Assembly: GCA_022574185.1 (NCBI GenBank)
Contig: JACZSM010000005.1
Span: 1 to 64,000 of the forward strand
Source: Pseudomonadota bacterium
Lineage (GTDB): Bacteria; Pseudomonadota; Gammaproteobacteria; Steroidobacterales; Woeseiaceae
Direction of reading: 5' to 3'
DNA: 64,000 nucleotides
Position 1 is the stretch's first letter, and each line of letters opens with the position of its first letter. The translations under genes were made by a program, and so were the position numbers. Positions 9,934-20,795 of this stretch are shown one piece after another. The notes beneath the pieces were generated by a model that ran no database searches, was not told the origin of the DNA, and saw nothing but the letters and a program-made list of their open reading frames with translations.

Positions 9934-9958
9934 AGAGAAATATGCCGGCTACGGATTG

Positions 9959-10786
9959 TCACAGGTCCACTATGGTTATGTCGTCGGCGGAGAGGTCGTG
10001 GCCCAGAAATTGGCCGCCGACGCGGGCGAATCGCGTCGCCCCGTCCGTGGCCAGCAACTTGAGCGAGCCGTCACCACTGCGGCTGCTGCCGAGTGACATC
10101 GACGCCAGCATGTCGCAAACCGCCGCCGCGGTTGTCCTCGCCGAATCGACTATGGCAACGCCGTCATCGAAAGCGCTCTCGATCACCTCGCGCAGTAATG
10201 GGAAGTGCGTACAGCCGAGAATGACGCTGTCGGGCCTGGCGGATTGACCATCGAGCTCCGCCAGGTAGCGACGTACGATGAGTTCCGCAATCGGGCCATC
10301 GCTCCAGCCTTCTTCAGCCAGTGAAACCAGCATTTCGCAAGCCAGTTCAATGACGGTCGCTTGCCGATCTCTTGCTTGAATTGCGCGGCTGTATGCGCCC
10401 AACCTGACCGTCGCTTCGGTAGCGAGTACGAGATGCGTCCCTCCCGGCCGCGCTGCAACCGCCGCCGTCGCACCGGGCTCGATCACGCCTAACACGGGTA
10501 GCGGCTCCATCTGCCCGCGCAGGGCTTCCAACGCCACGGCAGAAGCCGTGTTGCAGGCAACAACGAGCAACTTTATACCGCGCTGCTGCAGCTGCTGTGT
10601 CGCCTGGCAGGCATAACGCGATATCGATGCCGGACTCTTGGTGCCATAGGGCAGCCGCGCAGTGTCGCCGAGATAAATCAGGTCCTCGTGTGGCAATACG
10701 TCGCGCAAGGCCTTCAGTACCGTGAGCCCTCCCACACCGGAATCGAATACGCCGATCGGTAATTCATTCGCATTTGATACGTTCAT
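9959..10786 (-). CDS. murI: glutamate racemase
   Basis: MurI makes D-glutamate for peptidoglycan by racemising L-glutamate without a cofactor. The 275-residue protein has the expected signatures: PIGVFDSGVGGLTVL at the N-terminus, VVACNTASA with the first catalytic Cys near residue 78, and ILGCTHFPLL with the second near residue 190. YLGDTARLPYG is also diagnostic. The start is ATG 10786, only tens of bases from the divergent gene on the other strand. Confidence 0.96.
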   Translation of the reverse strand: MNVSNANELPIGVFDSGVGGLTVLKALRDVLPHEDLIYLGDTARLPYGTKSPASISRYACQATQQLQQRGIKLLVVACNTASAVALEALRGQMEPLPVLGVIEPGATAAVAARPGGTHLVLATEATVRLGAYSRAIQARDRQATVIELACEMLVSLAEEGWSDGPIAELIVRRYLAELDGQSARPDSVILGCTHFPLLREVIESAFDDGVAIVDSARTTAAAVCDMLASMSLGSSRSGDGSLKLLATDGATRFARVGGQFLGHDLSADDITIVDL

Positions 10787-10831
10787 ATCGACATTGTGCC
10801 CAAGGACGTCGCTCTGTGGAATAATCTACTT

Positions 10832-11839
10832 GTGCAAAAGCTCATGTATGCAATATCTGGATTTATTATTTTGCTGATCATCGTCGGATTAGCACTGCCC
10901 CAGCATGCCCTCGTCCACTCCAGCGTACGGGTCGATGCACACCCGGCGACGATATTCGCGCTGATCAACGATTTTCATCGCATCAGCTTATGGTCACCCT
11001 GGATTAATTCTGATCCGAACGCTCGGATTGTGTTTTCCGGCCCGAAACGCGGAGTTGACGCAGCGATCACCTGGGACGGCACGATCATCGGCACCGGCGC
11101 GCAGATTATCACCGCAAGCCAGCCATACAAGTACGTTGCAACAACCATCAACCCAGGTGAATCCAGCGAGGCAAGGTCATGGTTCGAACTGGAAACCATG
11201 GACGACACTACGATTATTACGTGGAGCTTCGAAACCGACTATGGCTATAACCTGGTTGGCCGCTACTTTGCACTAATACTGAAGGGAGTCGTGAAGCGCG
11301 ATTACGATGAGGGTCTGGCGAATCTCAAGGATCTGGCTGAAAGTCTGCCTGGCACGGATTTCAGCGATATAGATATTGAGCGCATCACCGTCGAGCCGGT
11401 ACAGATCGCATATCGGTCAGCAACCTCAATTCCCACGCCCGCTGCCATTTCCGAAGCCATGGGTGCGGCCTACTTCGAAATATTGAATTTCATCGACAAG
11501 CATCGTTTGCAGGAAGCCGGCGCCCCACTTTCGATTACGCGCTCATTCAGCGGCTCACAATTACGCTTTGATGCTGCGATCCCGGTTCGAGGCGTTACCG
11601 AGGCAACACCAACCAATGGCGTAACTGTAAATATCGGTAACACGTATGGCGGCACTGTAATTCGCGTCAAACATGTGGGTTCATACCGCACTTTGAGCGA
11701 GACACACGTGAAAATTGCTGCCTACCTGGCGGCTCTCGGCATCAAGCGGAATGGTGACGCGTGGGAGTCTTATGTCAGCGATCCGACTAAAGTGGCTGAG
11801 GCTGACTTGCTAACGTACGTGTATTACCCGATTCGCTGA
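10832..11839 (+). CDS. SRPBCC-domain and GyrI-like domain fusion protein
   Basis: A 335-residue protein with an N-terminal membrane anchor (AISGFIILLIIVGLALP). An SRPBCC/polyketide-cyclase-like domain follows (VRVDAHPATIFALINDFHRI, then LWSPW). The C-terminal third is a GyrI-like domain (SIPTPAAISEAMGAAYFEI to YVYYPIR). This two-domain pairing is known in small-molecule-binding proteins, but I know no specific ligand. The longest frame starts at GTG 10796, nine bases from murI, leaving no room for a promoter, so GTG 10832 or ATG 10844 is more likely. Confidence 0.75.
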   Translation: MQKLMYAISGFIILLIIVGLALPQHALVHSSVRVDAHPATIFALINDFHRISLWSPWINSDPNARIVFSGPKRGVDAAITWDGTIIGTGAQIITASQPYKYVATTINPGESSEARSWFELETMDDTTIITWSFETDYGYNLVGRYFALILKGVVKRDYDEGLANLKDLAESLPGTDFSDIDIERITVEPVQIAYRSATSIPTPAAISEAMGAAYFEILNFIDKHRLQEAGAPLSITRSFSGSQLRFDAAIPVRGVTEATPTNGVTVNIGNTYGGTVIRVKHVGSYRTLSETHVKIAAYLAALGIKRNGDAWESYVSDPTKVAEADLLTYVYYPIR

Positions 11840-11862
11840 CTATTTCGGAGATAGTCCCGAAA

Positions 11863-12237
11863 TCAGGACTTGCGGGACTTGACGAGGAAGGGTGGCACGC
11901 TTTTTCTGCGGCCCCTTTTCTCGAGCGGCAGCGGTGCCTGACCGTTGTCAAAACGGACCTCGTGATACAGCTCCACGACCGATTTTGCGCACGCGCCAGC
12001 CTCTTCGATCGACATCTTGCGCACGGACGCGCAAATCGAACCTTCGCCATTCGCGGGCGTCACCTGGTGCATTGTGTTTTTCAGGTTGGCAAACGCCTTT
12101 TTTGCTGCAGCCGGTAGTTCGTCTGCCTCAATCGCCTCGAGATTATCTTCGAAAGCTTTCATAAGTCTTTGTTTTATTTGTTCATGGCCCGCAAGTACCG
12201 AGACTGCGGCATAAAAGCGGTCGACGGGGTATGACAT
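11863..12237 (-). CDS. conserved small hypothetical protein
   Basis: A 124-residue basic-tailed protein I do not recognise. Alpha-helix-rich sequence dominates (AVSVLAGHEQIKQRLMKAFE), and the C-terminus is basic (EKRGRRKSVPPFLVKSRKS). No signal or membrane segment is visible. The start is ATG 12237, five bases after GGAG; a GTG at 12243 is in frame. It is preceded by a leader with several stem-loops (12244-12345), so its expression could be controlled after transcription. It converges with the SRPBCC gene. Confidence 0.6.
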   Translation of the reverse strand: MSYPVDRFYAAVSVLAGHEQIKQRLMKAFEDNLEAIEADELPAAAKKAFANLKNTMHQVTPANGEGSICASVRKMSIEEAGACAKSVVELYHEVRFDNGQAPLPLEKRGRRKSVPPFLVKSRKS

Positions 12238-12243
12238 TTTCAC

Positions 12244-12345
12244 TCCAGCGTTTCTTTATTGTTTGGCCGCTTTTATTCCTTTCGGAGCGGCTTAATTACG
12301 CTATTAGGCGACTACCTCCTGTAGTCCCGGTCCTCTCAGCCGGTA
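12244..12345 (-). promoter_or_regulatory. structured leader upstream of the 124-aa gene
   Basis: Three inverted repeats lie in about 80 bases: GGCCGCT with AGCGGC (12266-12291), the perfect hairpin GACTAC-CTCCT-GTAGTC (12308-12324), and CCGG-N9-CCGG (12327-12343). On the minus strand these would form successive stem-loops before the ribosome site of the small gene. I do not match it to a known riboswitch class. It could be a protein-binding or antisense-RNA target site. Confidence 0.35.
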
Positions 12346-12450
12346 CGTCCTGATTGTATTCCTGATGTATCAACTACCTGCGCAGTAATTTTATAGCAGA
12401 TATGTAGAAGTGTGCGCAAGTTTTAACCACTTGCCCGGGGTCTCAGATCG

Positions 12451-15400
12451 TCACGATTCGGTGCCGCTGGCCGGGACAGGACCGCGAGACGCTTTCGAAA
12501 ATTCCACCGTCCAGCTCTCGTCGCCGAGTTCTCGATTGATCGTAAACAGCGGATCAGCCTGGCCGACGGCCCATGTCGTCGCGAGCGTTTCAGACATGAC
12601 ATAATCCCGGTGCGTTTCAAGTGCACGTTCGACGGCATTCGAACCCGAGATACCGAGCACAATTCGATCCGAAACGTCGAGCCCTGCCTGTTTGCGGGCG
12701 TCTTGCACAGAGCGCACGATCTCACGGGCGACACCCTCGTCGATTAATTCGTCAGTGAGCGCGATATCGAGCGCCGTCAGATAGCCCGCATCCTCGGCAC
12801 AGGCATAGCCCTCGGCAGAACTCGTCTCGATGAGCACATCTTCGGCCTCGAGCGATATCGTTTTACCTCCTGCCTCAATTTTGAAAGACTCACCGCGAGT
12901 TGCAGCACCCGCAATTGCCGTACCATCAGCGGCCTCAAGCGCGGCGCGGATTTCCGGAATCAGCTTGCCGTACTGCTTGCCGATGCGCGGCAGGTTCGGC
13001 TTGATACGGTAGGTCACGAGGCCTGCATCGCGAGCTATGAATTCAATCGATTTGACGTTGAGTTCCTCCAGGACCTGGTCGCGATGATTTTCAATCGCTT
13101 TTGCTGCCCGATCAGTTGGCGCACGAATAAGCAGTCGGGACAGCGGCTGTCGCGTGCGCAACCCGGATTGGCCGCGAGCTGCGCGACCAAGCCCGACTAC
13201 CTTCTGCACCACGCCAATATCGAACAACAATGCATCGTTTTCCCACGATGGATCCGTAATCGGCCATGACGCCATGTGCACGCTTTCGGGCGCACTCGCG
13301 TCAATGCCGCGAACAAGATTCTGATACACGTTTTCGGACAGAAACGGCACAAAGGGCGCCATGAGCTTGTGCACCACAGTCAGACACTCGTAGAGTGTCA
13401 GGTACGCAATGTGCTTATCCTCGAGGTCGGTTGATTTCCAAAAGCGCCGGCGAGTGCGGCGCACATACCAGTTGCTCAATTGATCTACAAACGATTCGAT
13501 CGCCTCGCCGGCAGTCTTGGCGTCAAAGTCGTCCAGCGCGTCGGTAACGGTGCCAATAGTCTGGTGCAGCAGCGCCAGTACCCAGCGATCGATCTCGGTC
13601 CGTTCTGCTACTGCAACATAACGCGTCAGATCGACGTCATCGAGCCGTGCGTAGAGAATAAAAAATCCGTAGGTATTCCAGAACGTGTTGATGAATGAAC
13701 TCGCGACGTCGGCCACGATCTCGACCGAGATACGCTTTGGCACGTCGGGCGACAGGCGCGCAAGAAAATACCAACGCAGTGCATCAGCGCCGACCGTGTC
13801 AAAGACATCGTAAGGATCGACGATGTTGCCCAGTGACTTCGACATTTTCTTGCCGTCCTTGTCGACGATCAGATTCAGGCAGATGCAGTTCCTGTATGCC
13901 ACGCTGTCGGACACGAGCGTCGCAATCGCATGTAGAGTGTAAAACCAGCCGCGCGTCTGATCGATCGCCTCACAAATGTAGTCAGCTGGAAAATGTTTTA
14001 GAAAAGTCTCCTCGTTCTCAAACGGGTAATGCCATTGTGCATATGACATCGCTCCTGAATCGAACCAGCAGTCGATGACCTCGGGCACACGTGTCCAGGT
14101 TTTGCCATCTTTCTCGAATGTGATGTCGTCAACGGCCGGGCGGTGCAGATCGAGGTCAGCCAACGGCCGTCCGGTAAGTCCTTCAAGTTCGGCGACCGAA
14201 CCAACGCAGTGGTAATCGCCCTCGCCGTCCGTCCACACGGGCAACGGCGTGCCCCAGAACCGCTCACGCGAGAGTGCCCAGTCAACATTGTTTTCAAGCC
14301 ATTTGCCGAATCGACCGTCGCGAATGTGCTCGGGAACCCACTTGATCGTCTTATTGAGTTCAGTCATGCGATCGCGGAATTTCGACGTGCGAATATACCA
14401 GGCATTCTTGGCGTAATAGATGATCGGATCACCAGTGCGCCAGCCGAACGGGTAGTTATGTGTGCATCGCTCGGAGCGGAACATGAGCCCGCGCTCTTTC
14501 AGGATTCGTATGAGCGGCTTGTCAGCATCCTTGAAGAACATGCCGGCGACTGATTTGACCGCATCGATAAAACGTCCGTCCAGTCCCACGGCATGCAGCA
14601 CTGGCAGTCCGTGTTTCTGCCCAAGCTCCAGATCGTCAACACCATAGGCCGGTGCCATGTGCACAATTCCGGTGCCTTCATCCGTGCTGACAAAGTTGGC
14701 CGCCAAAACGCGAAAGGCATCGGCGTCAACGGGTAAATCGTCAAATAAGCGCTCATAGCGCATGCCGATGAGTTCGCTACCCTTGACGGTTTTCGTCACC
14801 TTGTGCTCGAGCTCGCGCATGACCGTCTCGCGCAGCGCCTCCGCAACGATTAGCGTTTCATCTTCCGTTTTGCAGTAGCTATAATCGATAGCTTCGCCGA
14901 CCGCGAGTGCGAGGTTCGACGGTAAGGTCCAGGGCGTGGTGGTCCATGCGAGGAATGACGTATTCTCCTCGCCCTCGAGCCGAAATCGTACTGTAATAGA
15001 CGGATCCTCGACCTCTTTGTAACCGAGCGCGAGTTCGTGCGAGGACAACGTCGCGCCAATACGCGGATCGTAGGGCACGACCTTGTAGCCGCGATAGATC
15101 AGGCCTTTGTCCCAGATCGTCTTCAGCAGGTGCCAGACCGATTCGATGTAACTGTTGTCGAGCGTGTAGTAGGCGTCGTCCATGTTGACCCAGAAGCCCA
15201 TGCGCTCTGTCATCTTTTCCCAATCGCCGATGTAGCGCATAACCGACTCACGACAACGGCGCGTGAACTCGGAGATGCCTATTTTCGATTCAATTTCTTT
15301 CTTGTCGAAAATGCCGAGTTCTTTTTCGATCTCGTGCTCGACGGGGAGGCCGTGCGTATCCCAGCCCGCCTTGCGTGGTGCGTTAAAGCCGCGCATCGTC

Positions 15401-15654
15401 TTGTAGCGCGGAAATGCGTCTTTGAAACTGCGTGCGAGCACGTGATGAATGCCCGGTTTACCGTTTGCTGTTGGCGGCCCTTCGTTAAAGCAGAATAGCG
15501 GTCCACCCTCGTTCTGCTTCAAGGTCTTCGCAAACACATCGTTGTCACGCCAAAACGCCAGCACCTCTTGTTCGAGTTCTGGTCCGTTGTAACGACCCGA
15601 AATTTTTTTAAACGGCAAACTATTCTCCAACACGACAACGCCCCGGTCGCACAC
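12451..15654 (-). CDS. ileS: isoleucyl-tRNA synthetase, class-2 (eukaryote-like) type
   Basis: IleRS charges tRNA-Ile with isoleucine. The 1067-residue protein has GIHHVLAR in place of the HIGH motif, KKMSKSLGN as KMSKS, and the editing-domain landmark LAWTTTPWTLPSNLALAVG. GWDTHGLPVEHEIEKELG and the lack of a C-terminal zinc-finger Cys cluster mark the second IleRS lineage, which is typically mupirocin-tolerant. Most gammaproteobacteria use class 1, so this is a notable replacement or extra copy. The longest frame starts at GTG 15654. TTG 15618, with GGAG six bases upstream, is a good alternative and would start MPFKKISGRY. Confidence 0.93.
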   Translation of the reverse strand: MCDRGVVVLENSLPFKKISGRYNGPELEQEVLAFWRDNDVFAKTLKQNEGGPLFCFNEGPPTANGKPGIHHVLARSFKDAFPRYKTMRGFNAPRKAGWDTHGLPVEHEIEKELGIFDKKEIESKIGISEFTRRCRESVMRYIGDWEKMTERMGFWVNMDDAYYTLDNSYIESVWHLLKTIWDKGLIYRGYKVVPYDPRIGATLSSHELALGYKEVEDPSITVRFRLEGEENTSFLAWTTTPWTLPSNLALAVGEAIDYSYCKTEDETLIVAEALRETVMRELEHKVTKTVKGSELIGMRYERLFDDLPVDADAFRVLAANFVSTDEGTGIVHMAPAYGVDDLELGQKHGLPVLHAVGLDGRFIDAVKSVAGMFFKDADKPLIRILKERGLMFRSERCTHNYPFGWRTGDPIIYYAKNAWYIRTSKFRDRMTELNKTIKWVPEHIRDGRFGKWLENNVDWALSRERFWGTPLPVWTDGEGDYHCVGSVAELEGLTGRPLADLDLHRPAVDDITFEKDGKTWTRVPEVIDCWFDSGAMSYAQWHYPFENEETFLKHFPADYICEAIDQTRGWFYTLHAIATLVSDSVAYRNCICLNLIVDKDGKKMSKSLGNIVDPYDVFDTVGADALRWYFLARLSPDVPKRISVEIVADVASSFINTFWNTYGFFILYARLDDVDLTRYVAVAERTEIDRWVLALLHQTIGTVTDALDDFDAKTAGEAIESFVDQLSNWYVRRTRRRFWKSTDLEDKHIAYLTLYECLTVVHKLMAPFVPFLSENVYQNLVRGIDASAPESVHMASWPITDPSWENDALLFDIGVVQKVVGLGRAARGQSGLRTRQPLSRLLIRAPTDRAAKAIENHRDQVLEELNVKSIEFIARDAGLVTYRIKPNLPRIGKQYGKLIPEIRAALEAADGTAIAGAATRGESFKIEAGGKTISLEAEDVLIETSSAEGYACAEDAGYLTALDIALTDELIDEGVAREIVRSVQDARKQAGLDVSDRIVLGISGSNAVERALETHRDYVMSETLATTWAVGQADPLFTINRELGDESWTVEFSKASRGPVPASGTES

Positions 15655-15790
15655 TGTGCATCCGGGGCGAATAGAATCTATCGCGATACCACCCCCGTCG
15701 CCTGGGCCTGAGTTTTGCGATTACTCTTTCCCTACAACGTCTTGAGGGGGACACTAGCGTTGACCGCCGGAGAACTCAAGACCTTAATTT

Positions 15791-16735
15791 ATGTTTCCAC
15801 AGGCGCAATTCGTCAAGACCAACGGCATCCGCATGGCCGTCTACGAACAAGGCGAAGGCTTGCCTGTGATCCTCCTGCATGGCTTTCCGGAACTCGCCTA
15901 CTCCTGGCGTCACCAATTGCCGGCATTGGCCGCAGCCGGATACCGCGCGATCGCCCCGGACCAGCGTGGCTATGGCCTGACGAGCAAACCCGATGGCGTG
16001 CCGCAATATACGGTCCAGCGTTTACTCGATGACATCACCGGGCTGCTCGACGCCCAGAACATCGACAAGGCCGTCGTCGTCGGCCACGACTGGGGCGCCC
16101 TGCTCGCCTGGCAGATGGCATTGTTGGCTCCCGAGCGCATGACCGGACTCGTTGCACTCAATATCCCGTTTTTTGCACGGTTGCCTGTCGAGCCTATTGC
16201 TTACATGCGCGCCGAACTTGGAGATGACTTTTACATCGTTAATTTTCAGGACTCCGATCAGGCCGATCGGCGTTGCAATGAAAATCCCGCGTGGGTTTTT
16301 GAGATGATGATGCGTCGCAATGCGACCAGCCGTGAGAAATTCAATGCACTACCGAAGGCGATGCGCAGTTTCAATCTTCTCGCAGCGCTGGGCCGCCGCG
16401 AACTGAGCGGTGAGAAGTTACTTTCGCCCGAGGAAGAAAAAGTATTTGTCGATGCATTTTCGGCGGGTGGTTTCACTGGCCCAATCAACTGGTACCGCAA
16501 TTGGACGCACAACTGGGAGTCTACCGCTGACCTCGATCAGACCGTGCACGTCCCAACATTGTTTATCGGTGCCATCGACGACGTCATCATTTCACCCGGG
16601 CAAATCGACGCGATGAAGCCTTTTGTCCCCGATCTCGAGATTCACATGCTCGAGAATTGCGGCCACTGGACGCAACAGGAGAGACCCGACGACGTGAATT
16701 CGATCCTTATTGAGTGGCTTGGACATCGCTACTGA
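15791..16735 (+). CDS. alpha/beta hydrolase, epoxide hydrolase-like
   Basis: A 314-residue cytosolic alpha/beta hydrolase. [19 protein letters not shown] is the oxyanion-side motif of epoxide hydrolases, and [13 protein letters not shown] carries the nucleophilic Asp. [10 protein letters not shown] likely holds the charge-relay acid, and [15 protein letters not shown] the catalytic His. The catalytic triad therefore looks intact. Epoxide hydrolases and haloalkane dehalogenases share these motifs; HGFPE and GHDWG favour the former. It is transcribed away from ileS. Confidence 0.82.
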   Translation: MFPQAQFVKTNGIRMAVYEQGEGLPVILLHGFPELAYSWRHQLPALAAAGYRAIAPDQRGYGLTSKPDGVPQYTVQRLLDDITGLLDAQNIDKAVVVGHDWGALLAWQMALLAPERMTGLVALNIPFFARLPVEPIAYMRAELGDDFYIVNFQDSDQADRRCNENPAWVFEMMMRRNATSREKFNALPKAMRSFNLLAALGRRELSGEKLLSPEEEKVFVDAFSAGGFTGPINWYRNWTHNWESTADLDQTVHVPTLFIGAIDDVIISPGQIDAMKPFVPDLEIHMLENCGHWTQQERPDDVNSILIEWLGHRY

Positions 16736-16823
16736 CAGTCAATGCAATAACGTAGTATTTTTGTGCAATATTTTTCGTCTCGAGCAGGTCTACTGGAAGA
16801 CTCGAGACCAGAAGGGGAACCCG

Positions 16824-17783
16824 ATGCTAATCAAGAAGCCGGCCGACATTCGACCGTCTGAGATTACGAGCAAGGACAACTATCTCAACCGACGTGATTT
16901 TATTCGCGCTGGCAGTATCGCCGGCGCGGCGACGATGGCCGGACCCGCCTTGGGCGCCATCGTGCCCGACGCCAGGCGCGAAAAGATCGGTGACATCGGC
17001 ACGAGCATATTCAGCAGCGACGAAGCGCCGAACGACTATGAAGACGTCGTGACCTACAACAACTACTACGAGTTCGGCACGGGCAAACAAGACCCGTACG
17101 AGAACGCGCAGGAATTCCGCTCGCGGCCGTGGTCGATTACGGTTGACGGTGAAGCCGCGAAGACCGGAACCTATCATTTTGAGGATTTCATCAAGCCTTT
17201 CGACCTCGAGGAGCGCATTTATCGCATGCGCTGCGTCGAGGCATGGTCAATGGTCATTCCCTGGGTAGGCATCTCGCTGGCCGATGTCATCAAGCATCTG
17301 CAACCGACATCGAAGGCACGATATGTCGCATTCGAGACGCTGCACGACCCATCCCAGATGCCCGGACAACGACGCCGTTCGCTGGCCTGGCCGTATCGGG
17401 AAGGACTGACGATTGCAGAAGCCACGAATCCACTCGCGATTTTCGCCGTCGGCATCTACGGCGAGGTATTACCCAACCAGAACGGCGCACCAATCCGGCT
17501 CATCGTGCCATGGAAGTATGGCTTCAAGGGCATCAAGAGCATTGTTCGAATGAGCTTTGTCGAGAAGCGGCCGCAAACGAGCTGGAACATGGCGGCGCCG
17601 AACGAGTACGGTTTCTTCGCCAACGTCAATCCCGAGGTCAATCATCCACGCTGGAGCCAGGCGCGCGAGCGACGCATAGGATCGGGCCTGTTTGCGAGCA
17701 AGCAACCAACACTGATGTTTAACGGCTACGGTGAACAGGTCGCGCACCTATACGATGGCATCGATTTGCGGAGAAACTTCTAG
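16824..17783 (+). CDS. msrP: periplasmic methionine sulfoxide reductase, catalytic subunit
   Basis: MsrP (YedY) is a molybdopterin enzyme that repairs oxidised methionine in periplasmic proteins. The 319-residue precursor has a Tat signal ([15 protein letters not shown], twin Arg at residues 22-23), indicating folded export with cofactor. The Mo-ligand Cys is in [16 protein letters not shown] chose ATG 16824 because AAGGGGAA precedes it; the frame opens earlier at 16710. It is followed six bases later by msrQ, its membrane electron donor. Confidence 0.95.
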   Translation: MLIKKPADIRPSEITSKDNYLNRRDFIRAGSIAGAATMAGPALGAIVPDARREKIGDIGTSIFSSDEAPNDYEDVVTYNNYYEFGTGKQDPYENAQEFRSRPWSITVDGEAAKTGTYHFEDFIKPFDLEERIYRMRCVEAWSMVIPWVGISLADVIKHLQPTSKARYVAFETLHDPSQMPGQRRRSLAWPYREGLTIAEATNPLAIFAVGIYGEVLPNQNGAPIRLIVPWKYGFKGIKSIVRMSFVEKRPQTSWNMAAPNEYGFFANVNPEVNHPRWSQARERRIGSGLFASKQPTLMFNGYGEQVAHLYDGIDLRRNF

Positions 17784-17788
17784 CCGCA

Positions 17789-18391
17789 GTGGATACGCTG
17801 CGACAGATACGGCTTATTTGGAAGCCGATCGTATTCCTGTTGTGTCTCCTGCCTGCAGCTCTGGTTTTGACCGATGGGCTCGAAATCACGGGCCGACTCG
17901 GCGCAAACCCCATTGAGGAAATCCAGGATCGCTTCGGCAATTGGGCGCTGCGATTTATCTTGATCACGCTGACCGTGACGCCGTTACGCAGACTCACGGC
18001 CTGGAATTGGCTGATCCGTTATCGACGTATGTTCGGCCTGTTTACTTTTTTCTACGGTCTGATGCACTTTTTGACCTGGCTGTTCCTCGACCAGGGGCTA
18101 CTGCTCTCGGCAATCGCCGAAGACCTGATCGAACGGCCGTTTATTACGATCGGTTTCGCCGCCTTCTTATTGCTAATAGCGATGGCCGTGACGTCGACGA
18201 ACAACATGCGCCGCCGCCTGGGACGACGCTGGCAGAAATTACATTACAGCGCCTATGCCGTCGGTCTACTCGGCGTCTGGCACTATTGGTGGCAGGTGAA
18301 GAAAGACATCACCGAACCGCTGGTCTATGCCGTCATACTTGCTGCGCTGCTGGCTATCAGGATCTGGTGGCGCCTGCGCCGTCGACGGTAA
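17789..18391 (+). CDS. msrQ: heme-binding membrane subunit of the MsrPQ system
   Basis: MsrQ passes electrons from the respiratory chain to MsrP. The 200-residue protein has about six hydrophobic segments. It carries the ferric-reductase-like core, with His residues in YGLMHFLTW, WQKLHYSAY and GVWHYWW that would bind heme. TVTPLRRLTAWNWLIRYRRM is a family signature. The start is GTG 17789, five bases after the msrP stop, so the pair is co-translated. A rho-independent terminator follows. Confidence 0.94.
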   Translation: MDTLRQIRLIWKPIVFLLCLLPAALVLTDGLEITGRLGANPIEEIQDRFGNWALRFILITLTVTPLRRLTAWNWLIRYRRMFGLFTFFYGLMHFLTWLFLDQGLLLSAIAEDLIERPFITIGFAAFLLLIAMAVTSTNNMRRRLGRRWQKLHYSAYAVGLLGVWHYWWQVKKDITEPLVYAVILAALLAIRIWWRLRRRR

Positions 18392-18412
18392 ACACCGATG
18401 CCAGTGGATCGC

Positions 18413-18450
18413 AAAAAAGGCCCGGCAATCTCTTGCCAGGCCTTATGTTT
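18413..18450. terminator. bidirectional terminator between msrQ and groL
   Basis: AAGGCC-CGGCA, a short loop, then TGCC-A-GGCCTT form a strong stem. It is flanked by AAAAAA on the left and ATGTTTGCTC on the right, so it could end transcripts from either side. It lies between the convergent msrQ and groL genes. Confidence 0.75.
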
Positions 18451-18496
18451 GCTCAATGAGCCGGCGCCGCCTAAACAGCGCCTGAACAGCGATCGC

Positions 18497-20164
<1,668 letters not shown>

Positions 20165-20222
20165 TTAGACGCGGCTCCTGCCGCATTCCTGTTTTCGTAT
20201 GGGGTCAAGTCGTGATTGGCGT

Positions 20223-20522
20223 TTAGCTTTCGACAACTGCCACGATGTCGTCTTCCTTCATCACCAGCAGTTCTTCACCATCAACTTTGACTTCAGTGCC
20301 GGCATACTTGCCGAACAGCACGGTGTCGCCAACCTTGACATCGAGAGGACGGACATCGCCGTTCTCCAGGATCTTGCCATTGCCTGCGGCAATGACTTCA
20401 CCCTTGATCGGTTTCTCGGCCGCGGCGTCCGGAATGACGATTCCACCGGGCGACGTGCGCTCTTCTTCCATGCGCTTTACGATAACGCGATCATGAAGCG
20501 GACGAATTTTCATCGTGTACAT
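20223..20522 (-). CDS. groES: co-chaperonin GroES
   Basis: The 10-kDa lid of the GroEL chamber. The visible family features are [17 protein letters not shown], the mobile loop [14 protein letters not shown], and [21 protein letters not shown] read the frame from ATG 20522 (99 residues); a second Met at residue 4 (20513) would give 96 residues and matches the usual GroES length. It is the first gene of the operon, with a CIRCE element about 60 bases upstream. Confidence 0.97.
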   Translation of the reverse strand: MYTMKIRPLHDRVIVKRMEEERTSPGGIVIPDAAAEKPIKGEVIAAGNGKILENGDVRPLDVKVGDTVLFGKYAGTEVKVDGEELLVMKEDDIVAVVES

Positions 20523-20579
20523 CTCCTATAAGCTATTGATTAATAACCGACTTTAGGCGGTTTTCTGCGGCCTGCGCAA

Positions 20580-20606
20580 TTAGCACTCGACCAGCAAGAG
20601 TGCTAA
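20580..20606. promoter_or_regulatory. CIRCE element (HrcA operator) of groESL
   Basis: TTAGCACTC, nine bases, GAGTGCTAA: an exact match to the CIRCE consensus. It sits upstream of groES, where the repressor HrcA binds and releases on heat stress. This predicts an hrcA gene elsewhere in the genome. Many enteric relatives lack CIRCE and rely on sigma32 alone, so this is a useful lineage marker. Confidence 0.95.
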
Positions 20607-20795
20607 TAATAGGCATGCGAACGCAAATTTCAAGGGCCATCTCGCCTCATTTGCCCGAAAAACCCGAACTGGGTCGATGACATCGCTCCCAGCGCCCGGT
20701 ATGCTGCGCCGCCCAAGCCCCGAATTTAGTAACAAACCGGACACCGATACGGTCTTAATCCTTAACCGGCAAACCACTCTGCCAACACCTTCCAG

